A stretch of 64,000 nt of DNA from CAZHRC01 sp964533865 (GCA_964533865.1 CAZHRC010000001.1:1-64000); one strand, 5' to 3'. Positions 17,678 to 26,348 are shown, counted from the stretch's first letter. A program made the numbers and translations. The notes: generated by a model from the letters alone, not told the origin.

Positions 17678-19300
17678 GTGAAAATTGAATTTTTAGGCGC
17701 CGCGCAAACCGTTTCGGGTTCAAATTATCTGGTGACCACTGAAACCGAGCAGTTTATCATCGATTGCGGCATGTTTCAAGGCAACGCCGAGATGGAATCA
17801 AAAAATGCCATCCCATTTCCTTACGATCCAGAAAAGTTGAATTTCGCGATACTTAGCCACTCACATATCGATCATAGTGGGAGGTTGCCAAAACTTGTCA
17901 AAGACGGGTTTAAAGGTCAAATCTACGCTACCGACGCCACTTGTGACTTGGCGGAGATCATGTTGAAAGACAGTGCAAAAATTCAAGAAAACGACATCGA
18001 GTGGGAAAACAAAAAACGTCAACGGGCGGGAAAACCTCTCTTAGAGCCGATATATACCATTAAAGACGCTGAGAATGCGCTGTTTCAATTTCGACCCTGC
18101 TTCTACGACAACATCGTCAAAATATCTGAATCGGTTTCCATACGATTTAGAGACGCAGGTCATATTTTGGGTTCGGCCATCGTCGAGATATGGATTAGGG
18201 AAGGGGGTAAGGAAACGAAACTCGTTTTCTCCGGAGATTTGGGAATGCCGGGTAAGCCCCTACTAAAGGATCCGACTTTTATCGATGAGTGCGATTATCT
18301 CATTATGGAATCCACTTATGGCAACACGGTCCATGAAAACTATGCGGATAGCATTGACGCTTTAGTTAAAATCATCGATGAAACGGCGATGCGCGGAGGC
18401 ACCGTGGTTATTCCCGCTTTTGCCGTTGGGCGGACTCAAGAGCTGATTTACGAACTCAACAACTATTATGAATACGCACATGGTCTAGAAGAACACCAGC
18501 GGATTCCGATCTACGTGGATTCGCCGATGGGGATACTCGCCACAAAGGCGTTTATGAGAAATACAGAACACTTTAACGATAAAGCTAGAGAACAAATCCT
18601 AAATGGCGATAATATTTTTGAGTTTCCAAATTTAAAGTACACGAGTTCTGTAGAAGAATCGAAAATGTTGAACAAAGTTCGCTTTCCTAGGGTAATCATA
18701 TCCTCCAGTGGTATGGCCACCGCAGGTAGGGTTCGCCACCACCTCAAGCACACGTTGTGGGACTCCAATTCCAGTGTGGTATTTGTCGGGTATCAAGCGG
18801 AGGGAACCCTTGGGCGTATCCTCGAAGATGGGGCAAAGGTCGTCAAGATTACTGGAGAAGAGATTGCAGTCAAAGCCTCTATCTATAAAATGGAAGGTTT
18901 TTCTGGCCATGCAGACGAACCCATGCTATTAGAATGGGTGTCCCATTTTAATAAGAAACCAAAAAAAGTATTTCTCGTGCACGGTGAAATCGACGAGAGC
19001 GAACCGCTGAAAAAAGTGTTAACTGCCAAGCTCGGGTTGGATGTCATGATTCCAAACCTCGGCGAATCTTACGATATAACGGCGACTCGCGAAGCTATAG
19101 ATGTTCCCGTACGCACTCAGGAAGGCGCCGAGGCGTTGGAAAGGGAGCTCAAAGATATTATCACGCGTATCAATGCGCTTGATGCCCGTCAAAGGGATCT
19201 GGCAAAGGATGTGACCGACGACGAATACACAGCCCTAAAACACTTACTTTTAGATATGAAATCCGATGTGATGGCGTTAAATGTCATTTTGGGCAAATAA
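17678..19300 (+). CDS. Beta-CASP metallo-beta-lactamase-fold RNase-like protein
   Basis: Protein of about 540 residues. The metallo-hydrolase core has motif 2 HSHIDHSG (residues ~62-69), further His/Asp ligands, and MESTYGN as beta-CASP motif A. GFSGHAD supplies a conserved C-terminal His. This is the CPSF73/YSH1-type subgroup, likely a zinc-dependent exo/endonuclease acting on RNA. The last ~70 residues are helical and charged. GTG 17678 is chosen, with GAGGAGG at 17665-17671 six bases upstream; the in-frame ATG at 17579 lies inside the preceding gene. Confidence 0.85.
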   Translation: MKIEFLGAAQTVSGSNYLVTTETEQFIIDCGMFQGNAEMESKNAIPFPYDPEKLNFAILSHSHIDHSGRLPKLVKDGFKGQIYATDATCDLAEIMLKDSAKIQENDIEWENKKRQRAGKPLLEPIYTIKDAENALFQFRPCFYDNIVKISESVSIRFRDAGHILGSAIVEIWIREGGKETKLVFSGDLGMPGKPLLKDPTFIDECDYLIMESTYGNTVHENYADSIDALVKIIDETAMRGGTVVIPAFAVGRTQELIYELNNYYEYAHGLEEHQRIPIYVDSPMGILATKAFMRNTEHFNDKAREQILNGDNIFEFPNLKYTSSVEESKMLNKVRFPRVIISSSGMATAGRVRHHLKHTLWDSNSSVVFVGYQAEGTLGRILEDGAKVVKITGEEIAVKASIYKMEGFSGHADEPMLLEWVSHFNKKPKKVFLVHGEIDESEPLKKVLTAKLGLDVMIPNLGESYDITATREAIDVPVRTQEGAEALERELKDIITRINALDARQRDLAKDVTDDEYTALKHLLLDMKSDVMALNVILGK

Positions 19301-19321
19301 TAAGCTTAGAGGAGGTCGAGG

Positions 19322-20077
19322 ATGGGCGCTTCATCTAATGTAAAAATGCGACCGATGGAAACTTCTGTCACATCGTTTCTCGCGGGGATATCGGAGCAGA
19401 GGCGGGAGGAAGCACATTACCTTATTGGCGTGATGTCTCGCCTGTCTGGCGAAGATCCGGTATTGTGGGGGAGCTCTATTATCGGTTTTGGCATCTATCA
19501 TTACCGTTATGAGTCGGGACGGGAAGGCGACATGCCGATTTTAGGGTTTAGTCCTCGAAAAACGGCTATCACCATTTATTTTGGTGAAGGTTTTGATCCG
19601 TATAAGCCTCTATTGGACCGATTGGGAAACCATCGGACTGGGGTGGGATGTTTGTATATCAATAAATTGAAGGATGTTAAAGAAGACGTTCTTTATGACC
19701 TCATAGCCCAATCCTATGACCATTGGATCAGCCCTCCGAGAAACTATGACTCTTTGGACTCTTACTTGAATCGAGTTCCAGTTTCATCTCAAGGGGCATT
19801 TACAGCGTTGAGACACCTTGTGGGAAGCCTCCTTGAGGATCACGACGAGGTCCTTGCTCAAAATAGGGTGGCGTATCAAAAGAACGGCGAAAAACCGACG
19901 GTCTACATTTCCGCTTGGGCCGACCATGTGAGTTTATACCCGGTAAAGGAAAAAGACGGGCAATTTAAACCCTATCTCAACGGTGGCAACGCCCTCTGGT
20001 TTTCCGTGGAAGCGCCCATCCCTAAAGAGGTGGTCGAAAAAGCGGTGGCTAGAAGAATCGAAACGAATAAGAGGTGA
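19322..20077 (+). CDS. Tandem DUF1801 (YdhG-type) protein
   Basis: Soluble 251-residue protein that looks like two DUF1801 domains joined. Residues ~8-130 carry MRP-ETSV--FLA, VLWGSSIIGFG and GFSPRK, typical of the longer DUF1801 group. Residues ~145-250 resemble the short YdhG iron-chaperone-like form (DSLDSYLNRV...WFSVEAPIPKEVVEKAVARRI). Function is unknown for either. The start has GGAGGTCGAGG upstream. The next gene starts 4 bp after the stop. Confidence 0.7.
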   Translation: MGASSNVKMRPMETSVTSFLAGISEQRREEAHYLIGVMSRLSGEDPVLWGSSIIGFGIYHYRYESGREGDMPILGFSPRKTAITIYFGEGFDPYKPLLDRLGNHRTGVGCLYINKLKDVKEDVLYDLIAQSYDHWISPPRNYDSLDSYLNRVPVSSQGAFTALRHLVGSLLEDHDEVLAQNRVAYQKNGEKPTVYISAWADHVSLYPVKEKDGQFKPYLNGGNALWFSVEAPIPKEVVEKAVARRIETNKR

Positions 20078-20081
20078 TGCG

Positions 20082-20567
20082 ATGGCGAGGAAATCCTACA
20101 ATGAAAAGCTCTATTCTCCTGGGGATCTGCCCAAGGTAGTCGATTTATCGGACAAGCCAGAAGCTGTTAAGCGGCTTGGAGGCTCTCTGATGTTGGTGGC
20201 AGAACCGTCGGCTTATCATGCCATCATGGCTAATGTGCCTGAAGGGAAGGTGATCACCGTCGATCGAATCCGTATTTATCTTGCAAAAGCAGCGGGAGCA
20301 GATGTGACTTGTCCTTTAACCGCTGGGATATTTACTAATATTTGTGCTCATGCAAGCTTGGAAAGAGATGAGGATAAGATCGCCTACTGGCGCACTTTAA
20401 AAACCAATGGAGAGCTAAATCCAAAATACCCGGATGGGGTAGAAGGTCAAAAACACCTTTTGGAAAAGGAAGGGCACACCGTCATCCAAAAAGGGAAGCG
20501 GTATTTTGTTCAAGATTTCGAGAAAGTCCTTCATCCTTTAGATGAACAGGAAAGGAAATGCCTATGA
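20082..20567 (+). CDS. MGMT-family (alkyltransferase-like) DNA-binding protein
   Basis: Protein of 161 residues of the MGMT/Ada C-terminal fold family, with VPEGKVITVDRIRIYLAKAAG as the HTH-entry motif. Downstream reads CPLTAGIF and AYWRTLKTNGELN, ending EGHTVIQKGKRYFVQDF. The catalytic PCHR of true O6-alkylguanine transferases is replaced by AYWR, so it is not expected to accept alkyl groups; it resembles non-catalytic alkyltransferase-like proteins. I start at ATG 20082 (RBS GAGGTGATG); an upstream ATG at 19983 would lie wholly inside the previous gene. Confidence 0.72.
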   Translation: MARKSYNEKLYSPGDLPKVVDLSDKPEAVKRLGGSLMLVAEPSAYHAIMANVPEGKVITVDRIRIYLAKAAGADVTCPLTAGIFTNICAHASLERDEDKIAYWRTLKTNGELNPKYPDGVEGQKHLLEKEGHTVIQKGKRYFVQDFEKVLHPLDEQERKCL

Positions 20568-21037
20568 AATTAGCAGAAGCGTTGCTGAATCGATCGGCTA
20601 TGCAAAACGAGATCGCCCAACTTCAATCGCGAGTGGTGAAAAATGCGGTGGTCCAAGAAGGGGAAGAACCAGTTGAAGATGCAAACCGCCTTCTCGATCA
20701 ATTAATTCAGTCGAAACAACAACTGACGACTTTAATTTTACGTATACAGCGTACCAATGCGCTGACTCCCCTCTTAGATCAATCGGATCAACCGATGGAA
20801 GACACGATCCAAGATGGATTGGTAAAACGCGATGGTCTATTGACACTAGCCGAGACGCTTCGACAGATTGGCGGCGAGGCGGTGCCGGAGGTTCGCTACA
20901 GTCGGACGGAGATCAAATGGATCCCTCGGTTGGAGGTGGCCGCGATACAACGAAAGAGTGACGAGTTATCGAAAAAGGCTAGAGAGTTGGATGTTCTCAT
21001 TCAAAAGACGAATTGGTCGGTGGATTTGCTCGACTAA
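20564..21037 (+). CDS. DIP1984-family protein
   Basis: Mostly helical 157-residue soluble protein beginning MKLAEALLNRSAMQNEIAQL, characteristic of the DIP1984 (septicolysin-like) family of unknown function. ATG 20564 is favoured over ATG 20558 by the family N terminus and the AAAGG spacing. It overlaps the MGMT-like gene by 4 bp and ends the unit. Confidence 0.75.
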   Translation: MKLAEALLNRSAMQNEIAQLQSRVVKNAVVQEGEEPVEDANRLLDQLIQSKQQLTTLILRIQRTNALTPLLDQSDQPMEDTIQDGLVKRDGLLTLAETLRQIGGEAVPEVRYSRTEIKWIPRLEVAAIQRKSDELSKKARELDVLIQKTNWSVDLLD

Positions 21038-21260
21038 AGGTTAGGTGAACATGCGCGAGGCGAATGAAAAACAAGCGAAAGCTTAGTTGGCGCTGGGAAA
21101 TAGCAAATAGGGTTCGATTCCCTTTATTACTGTTCTTCCAAGACAAGTGACCATTTTTATTGACGATTTAGATTTAATACCAATCATTGATCGCGTGCGT
21201 TGGGTGGGTTAGGGGAAATTTAAACTTTAGTTATTAGATAGTAGGTATCACACCGCAAAC
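21038..21260. other. Intergenic stretch without recognised gene
   Basis: No supported ORF. It contains GGGTTCGATTCCC near 21111-21123, which looks like a tRNA T-arm, but no matching acceptor, D or anticodon arm lies upstream, so at most it is a relic. Confidence 0.5.
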
Positions 21261-21306
21261 AATCCTCTCATTGGGCAATTGGCGTCCGTGAGGGGATTTT
21301 ATTTGA
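21261..21306 (+). terminator. Rho-independent terminator
   Basis: AATCCTCTCA (21261-21270) pairs with TGAGGGGATT (one G-U) and is followed by TTTATTT. It separates the DIP1984 unit from the sigma-54 promoter of the glycerate genes. Confidence 0.75.
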
Positions 21307-21347
21307 AACTTTCACCTCATACCATCACAGGAGGACACTTAATGAGG

Positions 21348-21364
21348 TTGGCATGAAATTTGCT
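21348..21364 (+). promoter_or_regulatory. Sigma-54 (-24/-12) promoter of glycerate kinase
   Basis: TTGGCATGAAATTTGCT matches the RpoN consensus TTGGCACG-N4-TTGCW with one change; GG (21350-21351) and GC (21362-21363) have the required 12-base offset. The expected start site is near 21375, about 115 bp before the glycerate kinase ATG. An rpoN gene and sigma-54 activators lie in the same window. Confidence 0.8.
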
Positions 21365-21378
21365 GTTTATTTTAGGGG

Positions 21379-21471
21379 ATGGGTTTACGCACCAAAGATG
21401 TTAACATCATATCCATCCGACAAGAGTTGATGAAGGGAATCGGCAACCCACAGGATGTCAACCCAAAGTAA
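21379..21471 (+). CDS. Possible 30-residue leader ORF
   Basis: ATG to TAA reading frame just after the predicted sigma-54 start site and before glycerate kinase. It reads MGLRTKDVNI... and ends in GNPQDVNPK, with no recognisable homology. It has no well-spaced ribosome binding site. It could be a leader peptide, the fossil of a longer gene, or chance. Confidence 0.25.
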   Translation: MGLRTKDVNIISIRQELMKGIGNPQDVNPK

Positions 21472-21489
21472 TCTGAGTAGAGGTGAAAG

Positions 21490-22641
21490 ATGAAAAAAAT
21501 AGTGATTTTATCGGATTCTTTTAAAGGAACGCTGGATTCAAAAGACATTGGACGGATCGCAAAAGAAGAAACGCTCAAGCTCTATCCCGGCTGCGAAGTC
21601 ATAGCACTTCCCATAGCTGATGGCGGAGAGGGCACAGTGGATTGTTTCTTAGCAGCTATGAACGGCGAAAAAATTCCCGTTGTAGTGAGTGGCCCCCTCG
21701 GGGATAGCGTGACTTCATTTTACGGCAAAATTGGGAAATTGGCCGTTGTAGAAATGGCGAGTGCCGCGGGCCTGCCTTTATTAGAAGGCAAGTTAGACCC
21801 CTATCGCTCTTCAACTTACGGTGTGGGAGAGACGATCCGCAGAGCCGTAGAAGAAGGTTGTAACGAAGTCGTCATCGGCCTTGGCGGCAGTGCCACCAAC
21901 GATGGAGGTTGTGGCATGGGATGTGCGTTAGGAGTGGTGTTTCGAGACGAAAGGGGTCAAGCCTTTATTCCCACTGGCGAAACCCTTCATCGCATCTCGG
22001 ACATCGATGTATCCGAGTCGACTCAATTCCTAGAAGGGGTTAAGATCACGGCGATGGCGGATATTACTAACCCACTTCACGGGAAAACGGGAGCAGCATA
22101 CGTTTTTGCGCCTCAAAAAGGTGCGGATACAAAAGGTGTAAAGCTATTAGATGATCACTTAATCGCCCTTGATCTAGCGATTCAAAAAGCGCTAGACCGT
22201 CAAGTTAGCGACTTGCCTGGAGCTGGAGCTGCAGGTGGCATGGGTGCTGGTGTCGTCGCTTTTCTCGGCGGGCGTCTGAAATCGGGAATCGAAACGGTGC
22301 TCGAAAAAATTGAATTTGATCGTCTGATCAAAGGAGCTGACTTCATTGTTACCGGAGAAGGTAAATTGGATGGACAAAGCATGGATGGAAAGGCAATATC
22401 AGGGGTTGCCAAAGCCTCTCGTAGGCAAAATGTTCCCGTAATCGCCATCGTCGGAAGCGTAGAAGACGATGAGGCGATCTATGAGATCGGTGTAAATGCG
22501 ATTTTTACCATTAATCGGAAGGCTATGGCATTTGAGAAGTCGAAATACGACAGCGCGAAAAACTATCGACATACCTTTGCAAATGTCCTACGGTTGATCA
22601 AAGCGACAGAAGAAAACACCCTTCGCAGGGTTGTTAGATAA
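21490..22641 (+). CDS. Glycerate kinase (GarK/GlxK family)
   Basis: Enzyme of 383 residues that phosphorylates D-glycerate with ATP to a phosphoglycerate, linking glycerate or serine catabolism to glycolysis. Family motifs are IVILSDSFKGTLDS at the N terminus, ADGGEGTVD, VVIGLGGSATNDGG (~residue 130) and GAAGGMGAG. Length fits the family. It is followed 18 bp later by a 2-hydroxyacid dehydrogenase, giving a hydroxypyruvate to glycerate to phosphoglycerate pair. Transcription probably starts from the sigma-54 promoter at 21348. Confidence 0.92.
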   Translation: MKKIVILSDSFKGTLDSKDIGRIAKEETLKLYPGCEVIALPIADGGEGTVDCFLAAMNGEKIPVVVSGPLGDSVTSFYGKIGKLAVVEMASAAGLPLLEGKLDPYRSSTYGVGETIRRAVEEGCNEVVIGLGGSATNDGGCGMGCALGVVFRDERGQAFIPTGETLHRISDIDVSESTQFLEGVKITAMADITNPLHGKTGAAYVFAPQKGADTKGVKLLDDHLIALDLAIQKALDRQVSDLPGAGAAGGMGAGVVAFLGGRLKSGIETVLEKIEFDRLIKGADFIVTGEGKLDGQSMDGKAISGVAKASRRQNVPVIAIVGSVEDDEAIYEIGVNAIFTINRKAMAFEKSKYDSAKNYRHTFANVLRLIKATEENTLRRVVR

Positions 22642-22659
22642 AACATCATGGAGGATAAA

Positions 22660-23619
22660 ATGAAAAAAATAATCGTATTGGACGGTTATACCCTAAATCC
22701 AGGAGACCTCTCTTGGGAGGGGTTGAGTGCCTTAGGAGAATTAACGGTTTACGATCGCACACCACATAACCTAGTTGCTGAACGCATAGCAGATGCCCAT
22801 ATTCTGTTGACGAATAAAACCGTCCTCGATCGTGATACCCTTAAAGCAGCATATAACCTTGAGTACATTGGGGTGTTAGCCACAGGATATAATGTAGTCG
22901 ATATCAAAACGGCGAAAGAACTTGGTATCCCAGTGACCAATATTCCGACTTATGGCACTAGCGCGGTGGCCCAATACGTCTTTGCCTTGTTGATGGAAGC
23001 GTGTCACCATGTGGGTCACCATGGCAAAGCCGTCGCTGACGGCAGATGGAGCACCAACCCCGATTTTTGTTTTTGGGATTATTCCCTTATTGAACTAATG
23101 GGAAAAACCATGGGTATCATCGGATTTGGACGGATCGGCCAACGGGCGGCAGCCATTGCTAGAGCTTTTGGTATGAAAGTCATCGCCTATGACGAGCGTC
23201 CCAAGGAAGAAGGAAAACAATATGCGGACTACGTGGATCTTGACACTCTTTATGCCGAGTCCGACGTGATCAGTTTACACGTGCCCTTGTTCCCGTCTAC
23301 AGAAGGCATGATCAACGCCGAGAGCATCAAGAAGATGAAATTGACCGTGATCATCATCAATACCTCACGAGGGCAACTCGTCAACGAAGCTGATCTTGCG
23401 AAAGCACTGGAGCAAGGAGGAGTCTATTTCTATGCGGCAGATGTGGTATCGGAAGAACCTCCTCGCGATACGAACCCTCTGCTGAAAGCGCCAAACTGTA
23501 TTATCACACCTCATATCGCCTGGGCACCAGTGGAGTCAAGAGGGCGATTGATGGCTATAGCGGTTGATAACTTAGAAGGTTATCTTTCAGGAAGTGCTGT
23601 GAATGTGGTAAATCCATAA
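22660..23619 (+). CDS. D-2-hydroxyacid dehydrogenase, probable hydroxypyruvate/glycerate dehydrogenase
   Basis: NAD(P)-dependent enzyme of 319 residues. The Rossmann motif GFGRIGQRAA lies at ~152. The catalytic triad of the family is visible as Arg in NTSRGQLV (~235), Glu in SEEPPRDT (~263) and His in TPHIAWAP (~286). Pairing with glycerate kinase favours hydroxypyruvate/glycerate as substrate pair. I start at ATG 22660, with GGAGG at 22650-22654 upstream, instead of ATG 22648, which overlaps the RBS. Confidence 0.88.
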   Translation: MKKIIVLDGYTLNPGDLSWEGLSALGELTVYDRTPHNLVAERIADAHILLTNKTVLDRDTLKAAYNLEYIGVLATGYNVVDIKTAKELGIPVTNIPTYGTSAVAQYVFALLMEACHHVGHHGKAVADGRWSTNPDFCFWDYSLIELMGKTMGIIGFGRIGQRAAAIARAFGMKVIAYDERPKEEGKQYADYVDLDTLYAESDVISLHVPLFPSTEGMINAESIKKMKLTVIIINTSRGQLVNEADLAKALEQGGVYFYAADVVSEEPPRDTNPLLKAPNCIITPHIAWAPVESRGRLMAIAVDNLEGYLSGSAVNVVNP

Positions 23620-23642
23620 GATTCATATCGAGAAGAGACTAG

Positions 23643-24092
23643 ACAATCGATCAAATCATAAGCCCATTGACGATAGATGATGCCATCTAAAGCTTGGGAC
23701 TCGGCGCTGATCCAAAGGTATTTACTCGCTCCTTGTTAGGGCGAATGAAGCAGTACAACTAGCCTGGCAATGTTAGGGAATTACAAAATTTCGTTGAACG
23801 GGTCAGTTTATTAGCGCCGGCAATCGATCCGGATACGTTATTTGATAAACACCTCACCCTCCATAATCATGCACAGGAAGATCTGGTGCAACAAGACCAA
23901 GTTACGATACCTGACGAGTCGCTTATAGTGACCAAAGGAACGTTGGCGGAGATGGAGGACGAGATACTTTTTAAGCTTTTTGAAGAGTGTAATCGCAATA
24001 AAATCATTATAGCAGAACGGTTGGGTATCAGTCGGGTGACTGTTTGGAATAAATTAAAGCAGATCGAAGAGAAACAAGAGCGTTTAAGATGA
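23643..24092 (+). pseudogene. Decayed sigma-54-dependent activator, C-terminal remnant
   Basis: One frame reads ...LLGRMKQYN-stop-PGNVRELQNFVERV..., the C-terminal end of a sigma-54 AAA+ domain in which the universal Trp of WPGNVREL has become TAG (23760-23762). Another in-frame TAA lies at 23688-23690. Downstream the frame stays open through a linker to a Fis-type HTH (LGISRVTVWNKLKQIEE), ending at TGA 24090-24092. The rest of the AAA+ domain and any sensor domain are missing. It lies right after the sigma-54-promoted glycerate genes, so it may once have been their activator; the intact paralogue starts 142 bp on. Confidence 0.88.
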
Positions 24093-24233
24093 TGGGGAGA
24101 GAAGATGAGGCAGGCCATCACCGTTCTATAAAAACCTATAGTCCAACCTGTATTTATGGTAAACTCTTTATAAAGTGCGATTGGCATTGACATCGAAAGC
24201 GTTTTGGCAACTCGCCATGCAAAAGGAGATCTC

Positions 24234-26156
24234 ATGTATCGTGATGAAATTTGTATTTTAGCCCCTTCAGAAGGGATGTACGACAACTCAAAAGCGGTAG
24301 TTCGTCAGTTGGGAAAGCCCATTCATGTGTTTCGAACTAATCTCGACATCGTCGATAAGCAGGTTGAGGAGCTCCAGAAAAGAGGGGCGAAAATTTTTAT
24401 TAGTCGTCTGGGGACGAAGAAGATGATTGAGTTGCACAATGATGCCACCGTCGTTGGTGTCAACCATACCTTATCGGATTATTTAGAAGCCATCGACTTT
24501 GCTCGTGACAAGCCGAGAGAAACTCTTGCGTTTTACGTGTACAACGGAACGAAGGAAGAGGTCGATCACGTTGCGGACATTGAAACCATGTGTTCTCTGG
24601 CGCGTATTGCTTATAAAATCTATAAATTTGACAGTGTTGCCGAAGCGGGGCACGCTGTGGAGAAAAGCATTGTCGATGGTGTGAAGATCGGAGCCGGCGG
24701 GGCGGTAACGGAGAAAGCGGCGAAGGCAAAAGGATTGCTCTATTTTACGATCGAAAATTCCCATAAGGCGATTGAAGACGCCATCTATTTTGCTGAGGAA
24801 CTACTTTTGGTCAAGAAACGTGAAGAGAAACTCCGTGAGGAAATGATGTTGCGGTTCGAAGGGTTTAAGACGGTCATCGAACTCACTAATGACGCCATCG
24901 TATCGATAAACAAACAAGGCGTGATCGACTTTGCCAATCCCATAGCCGAAAAAGTGTTTCAACAATCGGAGCAAGAATTGATTGGGAAAAACATTGAAGA
25001 GGTGGTGGCGACGACAAAGATGCTTGGGGTGTTGAAAAGCGGAAAGGCGATAACGGAAGAGCTTTTAACGATTAATGATACGACGGTGCTGACCAACTCT
25101 GTTCCGGTCATCAGCGGTGGGCATACCAACGGAGTTATTGCAAAATTTCAAGACGTGAAGATCATTCAAAAAAACGAGCAAAAGATTCGAAAAGCGCTAT
25201 CGAAAAAGGGGCTTGTGGCAAAATACCGTTTTGACGATATACTGGGAAATTCGCAGGCGTTGATCGCTGCTGTTTCCATTGCTAAGGGCTATGCTGCGAC
25301 ACACTCAACGGTGCTCATTGAAGGGGAGTCAGGGACGGGTAAAGAGCTTTTTGCTCAAGGGATTCACGTCGCTGGCGAGCGGAAACACGAGCCTTTCGTC
25401 GCCATAAACTGCGCGGTGCTGGAAAAGAATCTATTGGAATCGGAGCTCTTTGGCTACGATGAAGGCGCATTCACCGGTGCTGTTAAAGGAGGAAAGATCG
25501 GTTTATTTGAAATGGCGCACAACGGAACCATTCTCCTTGATGAAATCGGAGAGATGCCTTTAGAACTACAATCAAAACTATTACGCGTCCTCCAAGAAAA
25601 GGAGATACGCCGCATTGGATCCACTGATGTGATTCCCATCGATGTTCGAGTCATTGCTTCGACCAATCGAGATTTACGCGATGAGGTGGCGAAAGGGACT
25701 TTTCGTCAAGATCTATACTACCGCCTAAACGTGCTCAACTTGAAAGTCCCACCACTTCGTGAGCGTGGCGAGGACTATGTGATCATTGCCAATGGTCTTT
25801 ACGAAGGTCATGGGAATCGTTCCAAGTTTGAAGAGGTGTTGGATCGGATGAAAACGTATCAATGGCCGGGTAATGTTCGGGAATTGGTAAATTTTGTTGA
25901 GCGAGTTGAGGTGCTCTTAAACATTTTTGAAGAAGACGAGGCGGTGACGCAAATTGTCGATGCGATGTATCAACGAAGTGGTGATGCTGGTGAATCGATC
26001 GAGGTAGCAGTTACGCCTTCCTATGGAAAACAAGAGGAGAAGGAGCGGATTATCGCCGCGCTGATTGCGTCTAAAGGCGCGATGAATGAGGCGGCTAAGC
26101 GACTAAACATTTCACGTAGCACTTTGTGGCGCAAGCGAAAAGAATACGATTTGTGA
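24234..26156 (+). CDS. PrpR-N/PAS sigma-54-dependent transcriptional activator
   Basis: Enhancer-binding protein of 640 residues. Domains in order: PrpR_N sensor (~1-190, the fold that senses 2-methylcitrate in PrpR), PAS (~205-310), AAA+ sigma-54 interaction domain (~330-560) and Fis-type HTH (~600-640). The AAA+ domain has Walker A GESGTGKE near 363, GAFTGA near 410, Walker B LLDEIGEMP near 432 and an intact WPGNVREL. No receiver domain, so it is ligand-controlled. ATG 24234 is taken (AAAAGGAG just before) over TTG 24204. It lies upstream of a canonical -24/-12 promoter at 26413 and is the obvious activator of that operon. Confidence 0.92.
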   Translation: MYRDEICILAPSEGMYDNSKAVVRQLGKPIHVFRTNLDIVDKQVEELQKRGAKIFISRLGTKKMIELHNDATVVGVNHTLSDYLEAIDFARDKPRETLAFYVYNGTKEEVDHVADIETMCSLARIAYKIYKFDSVAEAGHAVEKSIVDGVKIGAGGAVTEKAAKAKGLLYFTIENSHKAIEDAIYFAEELLLVKKREEKLREEMMLRFEGFKTVIELTNDAIVSINKQGVIDFANPIAEKVFQQSEQELIGKNIEEVVATTKMLGVLKSGKAITEELLTINDTTVLTNSVPVISGGHTNGVIAKFQDVKIIQKNEQKIRKALSKKGLVAKYRFDDILGNSQALIAAVSIAKGYAATHSTVLIEGESGTGKELFAQGIHVAGERKHEPFVAINCAVLEKNLLESELFGYDEGAFTGAVKGGKIGLFEMAHNGTILLDEIGEMPLELQSKLLRVLQEKEIRRIGSTDVIPIDVRVIASTNRDLRDEVAKGTFRQDLYYRLNVLNLKVPPLRERGEDYVIIANGLYEGHGNRSKFEEVLDRMKTYQWPGNVRELVNFVERVEVLLNIFEEDEAVTQIVDAMYQRSGDAGESIEVAVTPSYGKQEEKERIIAALIASKGAMNEAAKRLNISRSTLWRKRKEYDL

Positions 26157-26181
26157 TGCAACACGAACTAGCGTGTTGCAT
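26156..26181. repeat. Perfect 10-bp inverted repeat after the activator gene
   Basis: ATGCAACACG (26156-26165) and CGTGTTGCAT (26172-26181) separated by 6 bases; the first base is the last base of the activator's TGA. No T-tract follows, so it is more likely an activator binding site than a terminator. Confidence 0.6.
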
Positions 26182-26184
26182 TAC

Positions 26185-26229
26185 GTTTCAAAATGTGCGA
26201 CAAATGAAACAAAAAGAGACATATGAAAC
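26185..26229 (+). promoter_or_regulatory. Candidate upstream activator sites (TGAAAC repeats)
   Basis: GTTTCA (26185-26190) is inverted relative to TGAAAC at 26205-26210 and again at 26224-26229. They are about 190-230 bp upstream of the sigma-54 promoter, the usual distance for enhancer sites used by looping. Confidence 0.4.
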
Positions 26230-26348
26230 ATCAAATGGGGCCAAATGTTTTATTTTCTCTGTGAGGGTAGCGGGAAGAGCGGGGAGGAGACTCAACGATT
26301 CGAGTGATAAGGCGGTAGGTGGCCAGTTGAAAAGCGCATAAGATAGCG

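Noticed and set aside
21108..21130. T-arm-like sequence GGGTTCGATTCCC
   Set aside because: No acceptor, D arm or anticodon arm fits upstream, so not a tRNA; too short to claim an attachment site.
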